Shown: positions 1 to 7,668 of the stretch, one piece after another
How the letters are laid out: each line of letters starts with the position of its first letter
Numbering within the stretch: position 1 is the stretch's first letter
NCBI GenBank assembly: GCA_964423985.1
Contig: CAYRGE010000005.1
Span: forward strand, 1 to 24,687
From: CAYRGE01 sp964423985
GTDB taxonomy: Bacteria > Patescibacteriota > Minisyncoccia > Phycocordibacterales > CAYRGE01
Length of the DNA: 24,687 nucleotides
Direction of reading: 5' to 3'
Made by a program: the position numbers and the translations under genes
The notes under the pieces: model-generated
Told to the model about the DNA's origin: nothing
Seen by the model: the letters and a program-made list of their open reading frames with translations, nothing else
Database searches by the model: none

Positions 1-43
1 CGCCTCAGGCGGAGGGTGGCGTTGCCCTCACTTCTTCCGAAGT
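1..43 (-). other. Cluster of three short hairpins next to tRNA-Glu
   Basis: This stretch is much richer in G+C than the rest of the window. It folds into three consecutive short stems: CGCC/GGCG around a 3-nt loop (1-11), GAGGG/CCCTC (12-29), and ACTTC/GAAGT (30-43). On the minus strand the third stem closes a GGAA loop, which is a GNRA tetraloop. It lies directly downstream of tRNA-Glu in the direction of transcription and is cut by the window edge. It could be part of a structured RNA or a repeat. No known RNA family was recognised. Confidence 0.3.
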
Positions 44-52
44 ATCTGTTTG

Positions 53-124
53 TGACCCTACGGGGAATCGAACCCCGATTTCATGGATGAGAACCATGTG
101 TCCTAGCCGTTAGACGATAGGGCC
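53..124 (-). tRNA. tRNA-Glu (anticodon CTC)
   Basis: The minus strand folds as a complete cloverleaf. The acceptor stem is GGCCCTA/TAGGGTC with one G-U pair. The D arm is GTCT/GGAC, and the anticodon stem CATGG/CCATG holds loop TTCTCAT, giving anticodon CTC. The T arm is CGGGG/CCCCG with loop TTCGATT. The discriminator base is A, followed by CA rather than CCA, so the CCA end must be added enzymatically. It begins 20 bp beyond the murF stop on the same strand with no terminator seen between, so it may be processed from the end of the murF transcript. Confidence 0.95.
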
Positions 125-144
125 TTTTGTGCTTGCGTTGTGCT

Positions 145-1440
145 TTATTTATATTTCCATGCTTGTTCTTGCCTCACAAGAATATCCTTCCGTTTTTGAG
201 AATAATCCATTATTTCCTGTACAGTATTTTCCATACGCACTCCTTGTGATCCTTTTACCAAAACAACATCTCCCTTGCTTATAATACTTTTTAGATATCT
301 TCCAGCTGTTTTTGAGTCACTAAATTGAACTATTGCATCTTTACTTAGTTTTGCAGAAAGAGCTCCTTCTGCAAAACAACGAGCACGTTGACCAACTGAA
401 ATTAACATACAACACACTCCCCCTGCTATTTTCCCAATTTTTTTATGCTCTTCTGTGGTGTGCTCACCCAGCTCAAGCATATCACCAAGCACGGCAATTC
501 GTCTACCTTTTGTCTTTATGTCAGCCAGTGTATCTAGTGCAGCCGCTACTGCGACAGGAGACGAATTATAAGAATCGTCAATTATTGTGCTATCGTGCAA
601 TCCCTTAATTAGTCTCATTCTACCCTTAGTCGGCTTGTGGTTCTCAATTGCTTCAACCATATCAATCATATTTATTTTCAAAAACGAACCTACTGCAAGA
701 GCAGCTAGTATATTGTGTACACGATGCTCTCCAACAACACTGTTTAATGTTGCGGGTATTGTGTTTTGCTCATGCTCAATCTTGAAAAAAATACCTGCGG
801 GTGTTCCATCTTTTTTATATTTTATTTGCGTATGCACACCACGCATTCTAGCATCTTTTCCAAATCCATATGTTGTAATTTTAGATTTTGTTTTTTGACT
901 AAGTGTGCAAACCTTCTCATCATCGCTATTTAACACCAGTAGTCCGTCTTTTTTTAGTGCTTTGACAAGATGCACTTCCTCTTTTAAAACATCCTTTGTG
1001 GATGCAAAAAATTCAATATGAGCTGGTATATCTCCTATTCTTGTTACAACAACGATGTCAGGTTTTAACCATTTTGAAAGCGACTTCATATCACCCGGAC
1101 GGTCTGTTCCAACCTCCAAAACAAGCCATTTTGGATAATGGTTTTTTAAGAATATAAGAGAAAATCCCTCAAAAATATTTTTAATCCATATTAGTGAATT
1201 TGACCACCCTGTAGAAACTCCGAGAATTGTTAGTGGCACACCAAACTCACTATTGTAGCTTTTTTGACTTTTTCTAACAAAAAAATCCGTATTTACTATG
1301 TCGAAAATTGCATCTTTTGTTCCAGTCTTGCCAACACTTCCAGAAACTGCAATTATTTTAGGTTTGTACTTAAAAAGAACTAGCCTTGCTTGCATTGTTA
1401 GAGTGTAAACAATAATTTTTTTTAATATATTCTTTATCAT
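145..1440 (-). CDS. murF: UDP-N-acetylmuramoyl-tripeptide--D-Ala-D-Ala ligase (MurF), lacking the N-terminal domain
   Basis: This 431-residue Mur ligase should add D-Ala-D-Ala to UDP-MurNAc-tripeptide with ATP in the cytoplasm, the last soluble step of peptidoglycan precursor synthesis. Seen in the sequence: the P-loop GSVGKTGTK starts at residue 34, the central-domain motif DDSYNSSP is present, and the C-terminal domain begins around RIAVLGDMLELG. In typical MurF proteins about 80-100 residues that bind the UDP substrate precede the P-loop. Here only about 33 residues do, and they are hydrophobic and basic (MIKNILKKIIVYTLTM), suggesting membrane association instead. It is the last protein gene of the mraZ-rsmH-ftsL-ftsI-murF cluster, 96 bp after ftsI. 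MurF is the best fit from the motifs and position, but another Mur ligase specificity cannot be excluded. Confidence 0.85.
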   Translation of the reverse strand: MIKNILKKIIVYTLTMQARLVLFKYKPKIIAVSGSVGKTGTKDAIFDIVNTDFFVRKSQKSYNSEFGVPLTILGVSTGWSNSLIWIKNIFEGFSLIFLKNHYPKWLVLEVGTDRPGDMKSLSKWLKPDIVVVTRIGDIPAHIEFFASTKDVLKEEVHLVKALKKDGLLVLNSDDEKVCTLSQKTKSKITTYGFGKDARMRGVHTQIKYKKDGTPAGIFFKIEHEQNTIPATLNSVVGEHRVHNILAALAVGSFLKINMIDMVEAIENHKPTKGRMRLIKGLHDSTIIDDSYNSSPVAVAAALDTLADIKTKGRRIAVLGDMLELGEHTTEEHKKIGKIAGGVCCMLISVGQRARCFAEGALSAKLSKDAIVQFSDSKTAGRYLKSIISKGDVVLVKGSQGVRMENTVQEIMDYSQKRKDILVRQEQAWKYK

Positions 1441-1536
1441 TATTGTGAAAATAAAATATTATTTATATTATATGTAACAAAAAAAATATCACCTTTATTT
1501 TTATAAATTAAAAAGCTTTATTATTCCAAGAAAAAA

Positions 1537-3252
1537 CTACCTATCTGGTGGAATATCGTAATAATTTATTAGAAATTTGGTAATATCCATAAAAGGGTGT
1601 GTTAATGTTTGAGACGCATATCTTACTTTTTTGGGGTCTATTGCAAACAAAAGAACTATAAACTCTGGGTCGTATGCTGGGAAATATCCAAAAAATGTGT
1701 GCATATGTCTATGTTTATAATAACCCGCTTCATCTGTTTTGGCTATTTGTGCAGTACCTGTTTTTGCTGCTACGCTATAATTTGGTAGCTTAACTGCCCC
1801 ATATAACAATGCCTCGTCTACCACATTAACCAGCATTCGCGTAACTTCCTCTGATGTCTCAGGTGAAAATACACGCTCAGGCGGGAGAGGGCTAATTGTA
1901 TGTATATTCCCCTTGCCGTAATCAATAGCACGAACAATGTGTGGAGTAACCAACAAGCCACCATTCCCCAGAGATGCTAACGCTCGTATAGTGGCGATTG
2001 GTGTCATTGCTATTCCTTGACCAAATGAAGCGGTGGCATACTCAATTTCATGTTTACTATTTAAATTTGAAATAAGTCCATGAACCTCGTTTGGTAAATC
2101 AATTCCCGTCTCTTCGCCAATGCCAAAAGACAAAAAATAGTCTTTAAATTTTTCTTTTCCGAGTTGTTGCATTATAAACACCGAACCAGTATTTAATGAC
2201 TTGTTGATAGCCTCTTGCATTGTTACAACACCGTGTGCCCTTCCATCGTGATTTCCTACTCTTCTGTTATTTAAAACTATGGTACCTGTATCATTAAAAG
2301 TAGTAGAAGAGTCAATCACCCCAGCATCAAGCCCAGCTGCTATGGTAAGTGCCTTAATTATAGAACCCATCTCATACACACTTCCTACTATTGGGTTTGA
2401 AAACAACGAAGCATCTGACACTAAATTAAAAGTATTTGGATTAAATGATGGAACATAAGCTATTGCATATATTGCTCCAGTTTTAGGATCCATTATCACA
2501 CCACCAACAGCATCTGCGTCCCAGTCAGTTTTTATATTATCGATTGCACTCTCTAGAAAACCCTGAACTCTCGGCTCAATGTGTGTAATTATATCTCCCT
2601 CTCTCTCGTTTGATGCAACTAGTATTGTTGAAATATTAGTAAAGATTTCAGCAAAAAAATTCACTCTTGGTTTTGGGTCGCCTCGCTCTAAAATATGATT
2701 ATAGTGTTGCTCTAATCCATAACGACCAGTAACAATGTCTTGTTTATAACCCACAAAACCAAGAGTTTGTGCCGAGGTTGTTCCCATAGGATAATAACGC
2801 CACCTATCTCTTGAAACAACAACTCCTTTTATTTTCATATTGCGAACCAATTTCCCTGTGTTCTTTTCTACGCGACTTAATAACACCTCATACGGATCAT
2901 CTTTTTTGTTTGCTTTTTCAAAGAAATCCTCTCTATTTATTTCTACAGCCATACTAAGTTTCTTAAAAACTTTTTCTGGGTTTTCTATTATGCTAGGATT
3001 TATAGCAATAACAACACCAGACCTAACCCTTGCTGCAGAAAAGGTTTGGTTGTTTATATCAGTAAAAAAAATACTGCCCCTGTCAAATAAGCCAGTCACG
3101 GGTGCTATGTACTGACTCTCTGCTTGTTCACGGTATTTTTCACCATCTACAACTTGTACAAAAAACAAAGTTACAATTAAAACAACAGCAGATAGCGAAA
3201 CTCCTCCATAAAAAAACCATATCCGTGATCGCGAGATAGCAGTATATTTCAT
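1537..3252 (-). CDS. ftsI: Class B penicillin-binding protein (FtsI/PBP2-type peptidoglycan transpeptidase)
   Basis: This membrane-anchored D,D-transpeptidase cross-links septal peptidoglycan. The 571-residue protein has a short cytoplasmic N-terminus, one membrane helix (about residues 12-34), a PBP dimer domain (about 50-210) and a transpeptidase domain. The three catalytic motifs are visible: SIIK (S297, the acylated serine, and K300), SLN (352-354) and KTG (497-499). No PASTA repeats follow. The start codon shares one base with the ftsL stop (TAATG), which implies translational coupling. Its position after rsmH and an FtsL-like gene is the classic dcw order and favours FtsI (division) over the elongation PBP2. 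SIIK differs from the commoner STFK but keeps the essential Ser and Lys. Confidence 0.93.
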   Translation of the reverse strand: MKYTAISRSRIWFFYGGVSLSAVVLIVTLFFVQVVDGEKYREQAESQYIAPVTGLFDRGSIFFTDINNQTFSAARVRSGVVIAINPSIIENPEKVFKKLSMAVEINREDFFEKANKKDDPYEVLLSRVEKNTGKLVRNMKIKGVVVSRDRWRYYPMGTTSAQTLGFVGYKQDIVTGRYGLEQHYNHILERGDPKPRVNFFAEIFTNISTILVASNEREGDIITHIEPRVQGFLESAIDNIKTDWDADAVGGVIMDPKTGAIYAIAYVPSFNPNTFNLVSDASLFSNPIVGSVYEMGSIIKALTIAAGLDAGVIDSSTTFNDTGTIVLNNRRVGNHDGRAHGVVTMQEAINKSLNTGSVFIMQQLGKEKFKDYFLSFGIGEETGIDLPNEVHGLISNLNSKHEIEYATASFGQGIAMTPIATIRALASLGNGGLLVTPHIVRAIDYGKGNIHTISPLPPERVFSPETSEEVTRMLVNVVDEALLYGAVKLPNYSVAAKTGTAQIAKTDEAGYYKHRHMHTFFGYFPAYDPEFIVLLFAIDPKKVRYASQTLTHPFMDITKFLINYYDIPPDR

Positions 3253-3575
3253 TATTGATTTCTAGTATATGCCTTACTAATTGTTGCTCTTTTTGCAAAA
3301 ACAACCGTTTCAGGTTTTTCAAATCCACTCTCTTTGGCAAAAGATAGGTTTATATTATTGCTCAAACCAAGATATGTAGTCTCTAGTTCTCCTGCCTCAA
3401 AGCGAGCTTCTACCAATGACTGTACAAGGTGCTTTCTTTCCGAAGTATATACTATGCTACTTACCACAAAAAAAACATATAAAAAGACAAGTAAAATAAT
3501 CAAGGCTATTGAACCGAAAAATATTTTTTGCTCTATCGGGTTCATATTTTTTATGTGTTTTCTTGAATTATTCAT
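3252..3575 (-). CDS. ftsL: FtsL-like small bitopic division protein
   Basis: This 107-residue protein has a short basic cytoplasmic tail, one strong membrane helix (about residues 18-42) and an extracytoplasmic segment with helical, possibly coiled-coil character (SERKHLVQSLVEARFEAGELE). FtsL-type proteins bridge FtsQ/FtsB and the FtsW-FtsI synthase at the septum. Sequence identity in this family is usually low, so the call rests on topology, size and position. It lies 34 bp after rsmH and its TAA stop overlaps the ftsI ATG by one base. The extracytoplasmic part lacks a clear leucine heptad and ends in a short basic tail. Function is inferred from context. Confidence 0.65.
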   Translation of the reverse strand: MNNSRKHIKNMNPIEQKIFFGSIALIILLVFLYVFFVVSSIVYTSERKHLVQSLVEARFEAGELETTYLGLSNNINLSFAKESGFEKPETVVFAKRATISKAYTRNQ

Positions 3576-3609
3576 ATTGTTGTTTTTTCAAAAACGCTAT
3601 TTTAATAAT

Positions 3610-4506
3610 TTATTTCTTAATAATTATTCTCAATTTTGCACTTCGTGCTTTCCTGTTTATTAAAACTTCTTCTCTTTTTGATATAATCGGGCGTTTATTT
3701 ATAAAATCTGCCTCACCAAGTAAAACTTTTTCTCTAAAAAATCGTTTTACAATCCTGTCTTCAATACTATGAAAAGTAATTACCGCTATGCGTCCGTTGG
3801 GAGACAACAAATCAAAGCCCTTTGACAGACCTTCTTGTAATGCATTTGTTTCATCATTTACAGCTATTCTTAAGGCTTGAAATGTTTTAGTAGCTGGGTG
3901 TGTTTTTTTATATCTATACCATTTTGGTGTTGACTGTTCTATTATTTCAACTAACTGTTTTGTTCTTTTTATTGTTGTGTCTTGCCTAACACTCACAATT
4001 TTTGAAGCAATTTTTCTTGAATGTTTTTCTTCGCCAAACCCATATAAAATATCTGCAATAGTTTCCTCCGACCAGTTATTAAGAATTTCTGTCGCAGTAA
4101 GAACTCCTTCTTTATCAGAATCACCAAATGTCATAATAAGTGGCTCGTCTGCTAAAAAAGAAAATCCCTTTTTAGATGTTTTTATGTGAAAATTTCTCAT
4201 ACCAAGGTCAAGTATGATTTTATCTACGAAATTAAGTTTTAATTTTTGTAAAACAATATCCATATTTTTAAAATTCTCCTCTACCAGCTCAACACGACAT
4301 ACACATCCTGATAAAACTTTCTTTGTGTGTTGTAGTGCTGTTTTATCTAAGTCCACACCAACTAGAGTGCCGTTTTCTCCAATTTGTCTACACAAAAACT
4401 TGCTGTGTCCACCTTCTCCAATAGTCCCATCTAAAACAACCTCGCCCTCGCCAATGCTTAACCCTTTTATAACTTCTTGTAAAAGAACAGGAATATGATT
4501 TGTCAT
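3610..4506 (-). CDS. rsmH: 16S rRNA (cytosine1402-N4)-methyltransferase RsmH (MraW)
   Basis: RsmH uses S-adenosylmethionine to methylate N4 of C1402 in the decoding centre of 16S rRNA. The 298-residue protein matches the family over its full length. It starts with the signature HIPVLLQEVI, followed by the SAM-binding loop DGTIGEGGHS (residues 26-35) and the acidic ribose-binding strand VGVDLDKTAL. The C-terminal signature ITFHSIEDRIVKRFF is also present, as is the family helical insert (about residues 110-210). It starts 9 bp after the mraZ stop, so the two genes are almost certainly cotranscribed. No strong SD precedes the ATG. Confidence 0.96.
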   Translation of the reverse strand: MTNHIPVLLQEVIKGLSIGEGEVVLDGTIGEGGHSKFLCRQIGENGTLVGVDLDKTALQHTKKVLSGCVCRVELVEENFKNMDIVLQKLKLNFVDKIILDLGMRNFHIKTSKKGFSFLADEPLIMTFGDSDKEGVLTATEILNNWSEETIADILYGFGEEKHSRKIASKIVSVRQDTTIKRTKQLVEIIEQSTPKWYRYKKTHPATKTFQALRIAVNDETNALQEGLSKGFDLLSPNGRIAVITFHSIEDRIVKRFFREKVLLGEADFINKRPIISKREEVLINRKARSAKLRIIIKK

Positions 4507-4515
4507 ATATGTAAA

Positions 4516-4950
4516 TTAAACGGCACCAATATCTCCAAGTTTTTCTGCTAGAGTATCGGCTTGTTTTTCAATCTTTCCTCTATATGTACGCCATTTCTTT
4601 TCGTCCCAAATTTCAATACGATCATACATTCCCACAATCGCAACACTTGTATTCAATCCTGCAAACATTTTTAAAAAGTCAGGTATAAGAACTCGCCCAA
4701 TGGAATCAACTTCAGTTGCAACTGCTCCACCTAGAATAAACCTAGAAAAACTTCTGCCGTCAGCTTGCCCCATTGGTATTTTCTCAATCTTAGACAAAAC
4801 TTTATTCCACTGCTTAACAGAATAAATAAACAAACAGTCATCTAATCCGTTTGTAATAAACACCTTTTTACCAATTTCTTTACGAAACTTTGCAGGCAAA
4901 GAAATTCGTCTTTTAGTGTCAAGTGTATGTATGTGTTCACCAATAAGCAT
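4516..4950 (-). CDS. mraZ: Transcriptional regulator MraZ
   Basis: MraZ is a DNA-binding protein with two SpoVT-AbrB-like domains; it controls its own dcw operon. With the start chosen here the protein is 144 residues, a usual MraZ length, beginning MLIGEHIHTLDTKRRISLP. Two AbrB-like halves are visible: HTLDTKRRISLPAKFR near the N-terminus and ATEVDSIGRVLIP in the second half. The frame stays open upstream to an ATG at 4995, but that start would add 15 residues without family counterparts and would lie inside the operator repeats, so ATG 4950 is preferred. It is the first gene of the mraZ-rsmH-ftsL-ftsI-murF operon. Its promoter carries an array of MraZ-type sites, consistent with autoregulation. 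Confidence 0.95.
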   Translation of the reverse strand: MLIGEHIHTLDTKRRISLPAKFRKEIGKKVFITNGLDDCLFIYSVKQWNKVLSKIEKIPMGQADGRSFSRFILGGAVATEVDSIGRVLIPDFLKMFAGLNTSVAIVGMYDRIEIWDEKKWRTYRGKIEKQADTLAEKLGDIGAV

Positions 4951-4991
4951 ATTGTGTTCTTCGCAAAAAGCTTTTAAGTGTATTATGAAGT

Positions 4992-5021
4992 ACACCTATT
5001 TGATACCACTTCACCCCACTT
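4992..5021 (-). promoter_or_regulatory. Putative MraZ operator: three 10-bp direct repeats
   Basis: Read on the minus strand, three contiguous 10-bp units follow the -10 box: AAGTGGGGTG (5012-5021), AAGTGGTATC (5002-5011) and AAATAGGTGT (4992-5001, the most degenerate). MraZ proteins are known to bind three or four such repeats (TGGGN5-type in Escherichia coli, AAAGTG-type in Mollicutes) at 10-bp spacing upstream of mraZ. A fourth AAGTGG lies between the -35 and -10 boxes (5047-5052), 31 bp from the first unit and so on a similar helical face. The array begins at the predicted transcription start, a position suited to repression. Confidence 0.75.
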
Positions 5022-5028
5022 GTCTTAT

Positions 5029-5057
5029 ATTATATAGCACTACTAACCACTTTACAA
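5029..5057 (-). promoter_or_regulatory. mraZ operon promoter
   Basis: On the minus strand a -35 box TTGTAA (5052-5057) and a perfect -10 box TATAAT (5029-5034) are separated by exactly 17 bp. The predicted start near 5022 gives a leader of about 70 nt before the mraZ ATG at 4950. The spacer contains one AAGTGG motif, and the MraZ-type repeats begin immediately downstream. Confidence 0.75.
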
Positions 5058-5110
5058 AGACACTTATCCACAATGGACCACTTGATGATAATAATAATGA
5101 ACACTGGGTT

Positions 5111-5310
5111 TCTTCGTCGTTCCATTTCATTACACTTCTCGCAATAACGAGGGATGAACGGTTGCTTGTCAAAGCGAACGGTTATTTGTAATCACTATCC
5201 TCTATCTGTCGTTGCGAGGGACGAAGCAATCCAGAGTTGTCGTTTCGGATTTAAGGTTTCATGCTATTTGCTTCGTCGTTCCGCTACCGCTACACTTCTC
5301 GCAAAGACGA
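5111..5310 (+). repeat. Dispersed palindromic repeat, copy 1, with short array
   Basis: A complete palindrome occupies 5218-5310. Its left arm is GTCGTTGCGAGGGACGAAGC followed by AATCC, and its right arm reads in inverse as GTCTTTGCGAG and CGACGAAGCAA. Upstream are one partial right-arm fragment (5111-5152) and two degenerate GTCAAA/GTAATC units (5168, 5188). The copy is nearly identical to those at 13767-13870 and 21557-21659. It lies between the divergent-side mraZ promoter and the lysS terminator and disrupts no gene. No transposase is encoded. Confidence 0.85.
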
Positions 5311-5325
5311 GGAACGATATGATCC

Positions 5326-5409
5326 GACCCCAAAAAAAGTGGACAGCTTTATTGCGAAAAAACTCTGATTTAGAGCGAGACAAGAATAAGATAATTTTAG
5401 TTTGGGGCA
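5326..5409. mobile_element. IS3-like terminal remnant (MITE-like, ~84 bp)
   Basis: The segment opens with GACCCCAAAAAAAGTGGACA, which resembles the ends of IS3-family elements. It closes with TAGTTTGGGGCA, giving the inverted pair CCCCAAA (5328-5334) and TTTGGGG (5401-5407). Only about 65 bp lie between, with no coding capacity. It may be an internally deleted IS end or a small non-autonomous element. It directly follows palindromic copy 1. The assignment is from pattern memory and short inverted repeats only. Confidence 0.35.
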
Positions 5410-5489
5410 CATGGTGATAACAAGCATTTTTATTATTGTCGCAACGCAAACTTCAATATTTTAGAAATAATTTTGCCGTTAGTAACTAT

Positions 5490-5526
5490 GTAATAAAAAA
5501 ACCCGTAAATACGGGGTTTTTATTAC
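5490..5526 (-). terminator. Intrinsic terminator after lysS
   Basis: A hairpin with stem ACCCGTA/TACGGGGT extended by A/T pairs runs from GTAATAAA to TTTATTAC, with long T tracts on both strands. It begins 26 bp after the lysS stop and should end the greA-lysS transcript. The symmetry would let it act in both directions. Confidence 0.85.
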
Positions 5527-5551
5527 ATATTGTTTTTTGTTCTAATTATTT

Positions 5552-7021
5552 TTAAGAAATTGGACGCATTGTTGGGAATAATATAACTTCTTTTATATTT
5601 TCTGAATCTGTAAAAAACATTGCCAACCTATCAATACCAATACCTACACCCCCAATTGGTGGCATACCATACTCCATTGCTTCAAGGAATTCTCTATCAC
5701 TTTCTTGTGCCTCCTTGTCTCCTTTTTTCTTGTTTTTTTCTTGGTTTTCAAATCTCTTCATTTGCTCTATTGGGTCATTTAACTCCGAAAACGCTTTTAC
5801 TATTTCTATTCCACCAGCAACAAATTGAAACGCGTCAACAAGTTGGTCGTTATTTCTTGATTGTTTTGCAAGAGGCAACATATTTATTGGATAATCCGTG
5901 ATAAATGTCGGTTGTATAATTTTTGGTCTACATACTTTTTTATAAATACTATCCATTATTTTTTCCCTAGAATCACCAACCGAAACCTCTACGGCAAGCC
6001 GATGTGCATAAAGTGTAAATTCTTCAACAGTCGCACTTTCTGGATTTACAATAAGAGCCTCTTGTTTAAGTAATTCAATAAATGAAACCCTGTTAAATCT
6101 TTTTAAAAAATCAATTTTTACGCCCTTATACTCAGTTTTTGTTTTACCAAACAACTTATTAACAAGTGTTTTTATCATCTTTTCTGTAAATATCATTTGT
6201 TTTGATGCATCACTATAGCTTTCATAAAATTCAAGCATTGTAAATTCTGGATTATGTGTTGCATCAATTCCTTCGTTTCTAAAATTCCTTCCTATTTCAT
6301 AGACCTTTTCAAAGCCACCAACAATGAGTCGTTTTAAATAAAGCTCTGGAGATATTCGTAGGCATAAATCCAAGTCCAGTGAGTTGTGATGTGTTGTAAA
6401 TGGTTCTGCACTTGCCCCTCCTGCTTTTTGTTGAAGCATTGGCGTTTCAACTTCAAGATAATCAGAACCATCTAAAATTTTTCTCATCTCTGATACCATT
6501 TTTGAACGAACAACAAAACGGTCTTTTACTTCTTTAGACATCAACACATCAAGATAGCGCTTGCGAAAACGCTCTTCTTTATCCTGTAGCCCGTGCCACT
6601 TATCTGGTAATGGCCTTAAGCTTTTTGAAAGCATTAACCACTTTTTTACAAGCATTGTTTCTTCTTTTCTTTTTGTGGTAAAAAATACCCCTTTACATTC
6701 TATAAAATCACCGATATCAACTAAATCCCTGAACCGAGAAAACAAAATATCGCTCATCTCTTCTTTTTTTAAAAGCACCTGTATTTTCCCTGTACCGTCA
6801 TATAAATCAACAAATACAATGGCACCTTGTCCGCGTATTGCCATAATGCGACCAGCAATAGTTGTGTCGCTTTTTTTGTTTGAAAATTTCTTAAAAGAAC
6901 CAGTTACTTCTTTTATTGCATTGGTGCGTGCACTAGAAATTGGATAGGGATTAATTCCTTCTTTCTTTATTGCGTCTAGTTTTTTTATTCGTTCGCTTTG
7001 TATTTCTTCAATTGAAGCCAT
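5552..7021 (-). CDS. lysS: Lysyl-tRNA synthetase, class II
   Basis: LysRS charges tRNA-Lys with lysine in the cytoplasm. The 489-residue protein is a usual bacterial class II length. It has an N-terminal OB-fold anticodon-binding domain (about residues 55-145, with TTIAGRIMAIRGQGAIVFVDL) followed by the class II catalytic core. Motif 2 is seen as EIGRNFRNEGIDATHNPEFT, and motif 3 as GVGIGIDRLAMFFTD near the C-terminus. It starts 50 bp after greA on the same strand, and greA-lysS pairs are common in bacteria. A strong terminator follows. No SD is obvious before the ATG. Confidence 0.97.
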   Translation of the reverse strand: MASIEEIQSERIKKLDAIKKEGINPYPISSARTNAIKEVTGSFKKFSNKKSDTTIAGRIMAIRGQGAIVFVDLYDGTGKIQVLLKKEEMSDILFSRFRDLVDIGDFIECKGVFFTTKRKEETMLVKKWLMLSKSLRPLPDKWHGLQDKEERFRKRYLDVLMSKEVKDRFVVRSKMVSEMRKILDGSDYLEVETPMLQQKAGGASAEPFTTHHNSLDLDLCLRISPELYLKRLIVGGFEKVYEIGRNFRNEGIDATHNPEFTMLEFYESYSDASKQMIFTEKMIKTLVNKLFGKTKTEYKGVKIDFLKRFNRVSFIELLKQEALIVNPESATVEEFTLYAHRLAVEVSVGDSREKIMDSIYKKVCRPKIIQPTFITDYPINMLPLAKQSRNNDQLVDAFQFVAGGIEIVKAFSELNDPIEQMKRFENQEKNKKKGDKEAQESDREFLEAMEYGMPPIGGVGIGIDRLAMFFTDSENIKEVILFPTMRPIS

Positions 7022-7071
7022 GATAATTTTATTATTTTAAAAAATAAACACCACTTCTTTGGGTTATAATT

Positions 7072-7539
7072 CTATTTGATATCAATAATCTCACACTTAA
7101 CCTCCCCTGTTGGAATTTTACAAACAATCACTGCGTTTTTTGTTTTTCCTATTAATGCTTCACCGATTGGTGATTTATATGAAATCTTACTCTCTGCTAT
7201 ATTTGATTCTTCTGCCCCAACAAGAGTATATGTCTGTTTTGTTTTCTTGTCTGACCTCTTAATTGTAACAACCGAACCGACTGCCACTATTCCCTTTTTT
7301 GTGATTGGAACAAGTTCTGCTTTTTGGAACAATGATTCTATTTGTTTTATCCTGTCTTCTGTCTCCGCTTGGTCTTGTCTTGCCTCTTGATATTCTGCAT
7401 TTTCAGATAAATCACCAAGTGATTTTGCAAACTCAAGACTTTCTGCAATTTCTTTGCGACGCGCATCTTTAAGGTGCGTAAGTTCTTTTTTAAGTTCTTT
7501 GAATTTCTCCTTACTTAAATATTCTTTATTGTCAGTCAT
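7072..7539 (-). CDS. greA: Transcription elongation factor GreA
   Basis: GreA enters the secondary channel of RNA polymerase and stimulates cleavage of backtracked transcripts. The 155-residue protein matches the family in length and layout: an N-terminal antiparallel coiled coil (residues 1-76) and a C-terminal FKBP-like domain. The coiled-coil tip carries the family signature GDLSENAEYQEAR, with the acidic residues D43 and E46 that position catalytic Mg2+. The C-terminal domain shows VAVGSVVTI and SPIGEALIGKTKNA. It is the first gene of the greA-lysS unit. No convincing promoter was identified in the AT-rich upstream DNA. Confidence 0.96.
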   Translation of the reverse strand: MTDNKEYLSKEKFKELKKELTHLKDARRKEIAESLEFAKSLGDLSENAEYQEARQDQAETEDRIKQIESLFQKAELVPITKKGIVAVGSVVTIKRSDKKTKQTYTLVGAEESNIAESKISYKSPIGEALIGKTKNAVIVCKIPTGEVKCEIIDIK

Positions 7540-7668
7540 ATGTTTACATAAATTACTTTGTTGCTATTAAAGGGTTAATTTTTACACTTAATTATTTATT
7601 CTAAAATTATCTTAAAATAATGTATAGCTATTATTGCACAAAAAAGACTATTCAAAAAGCCTTGTGCT

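Noticed and set aside
587..898. 103-codon plus-strand frame over murF
   Set aside because: Antisense shadow of the well-supported murF gene, with no independent start signal.
4951..4995. Longer mraZ start at ATG 4995
   Set aside because: It would add 15 residues absent from the family and place the start inside the operator repeats, leaving almost no leader.
5041..5110. Replication origin near the DnaA-box sequence
   Set aside because: Only one perfect box is seen, with no dnaA or dnaN gene and no box cluster.
5154..5449. Overlapping 87- and 61-codon frames near 5154-5449
   Set aside because: They consist of palindromic-repeat and IS-remnant sequence; similar frames recur in each repeat copy and are not genes.
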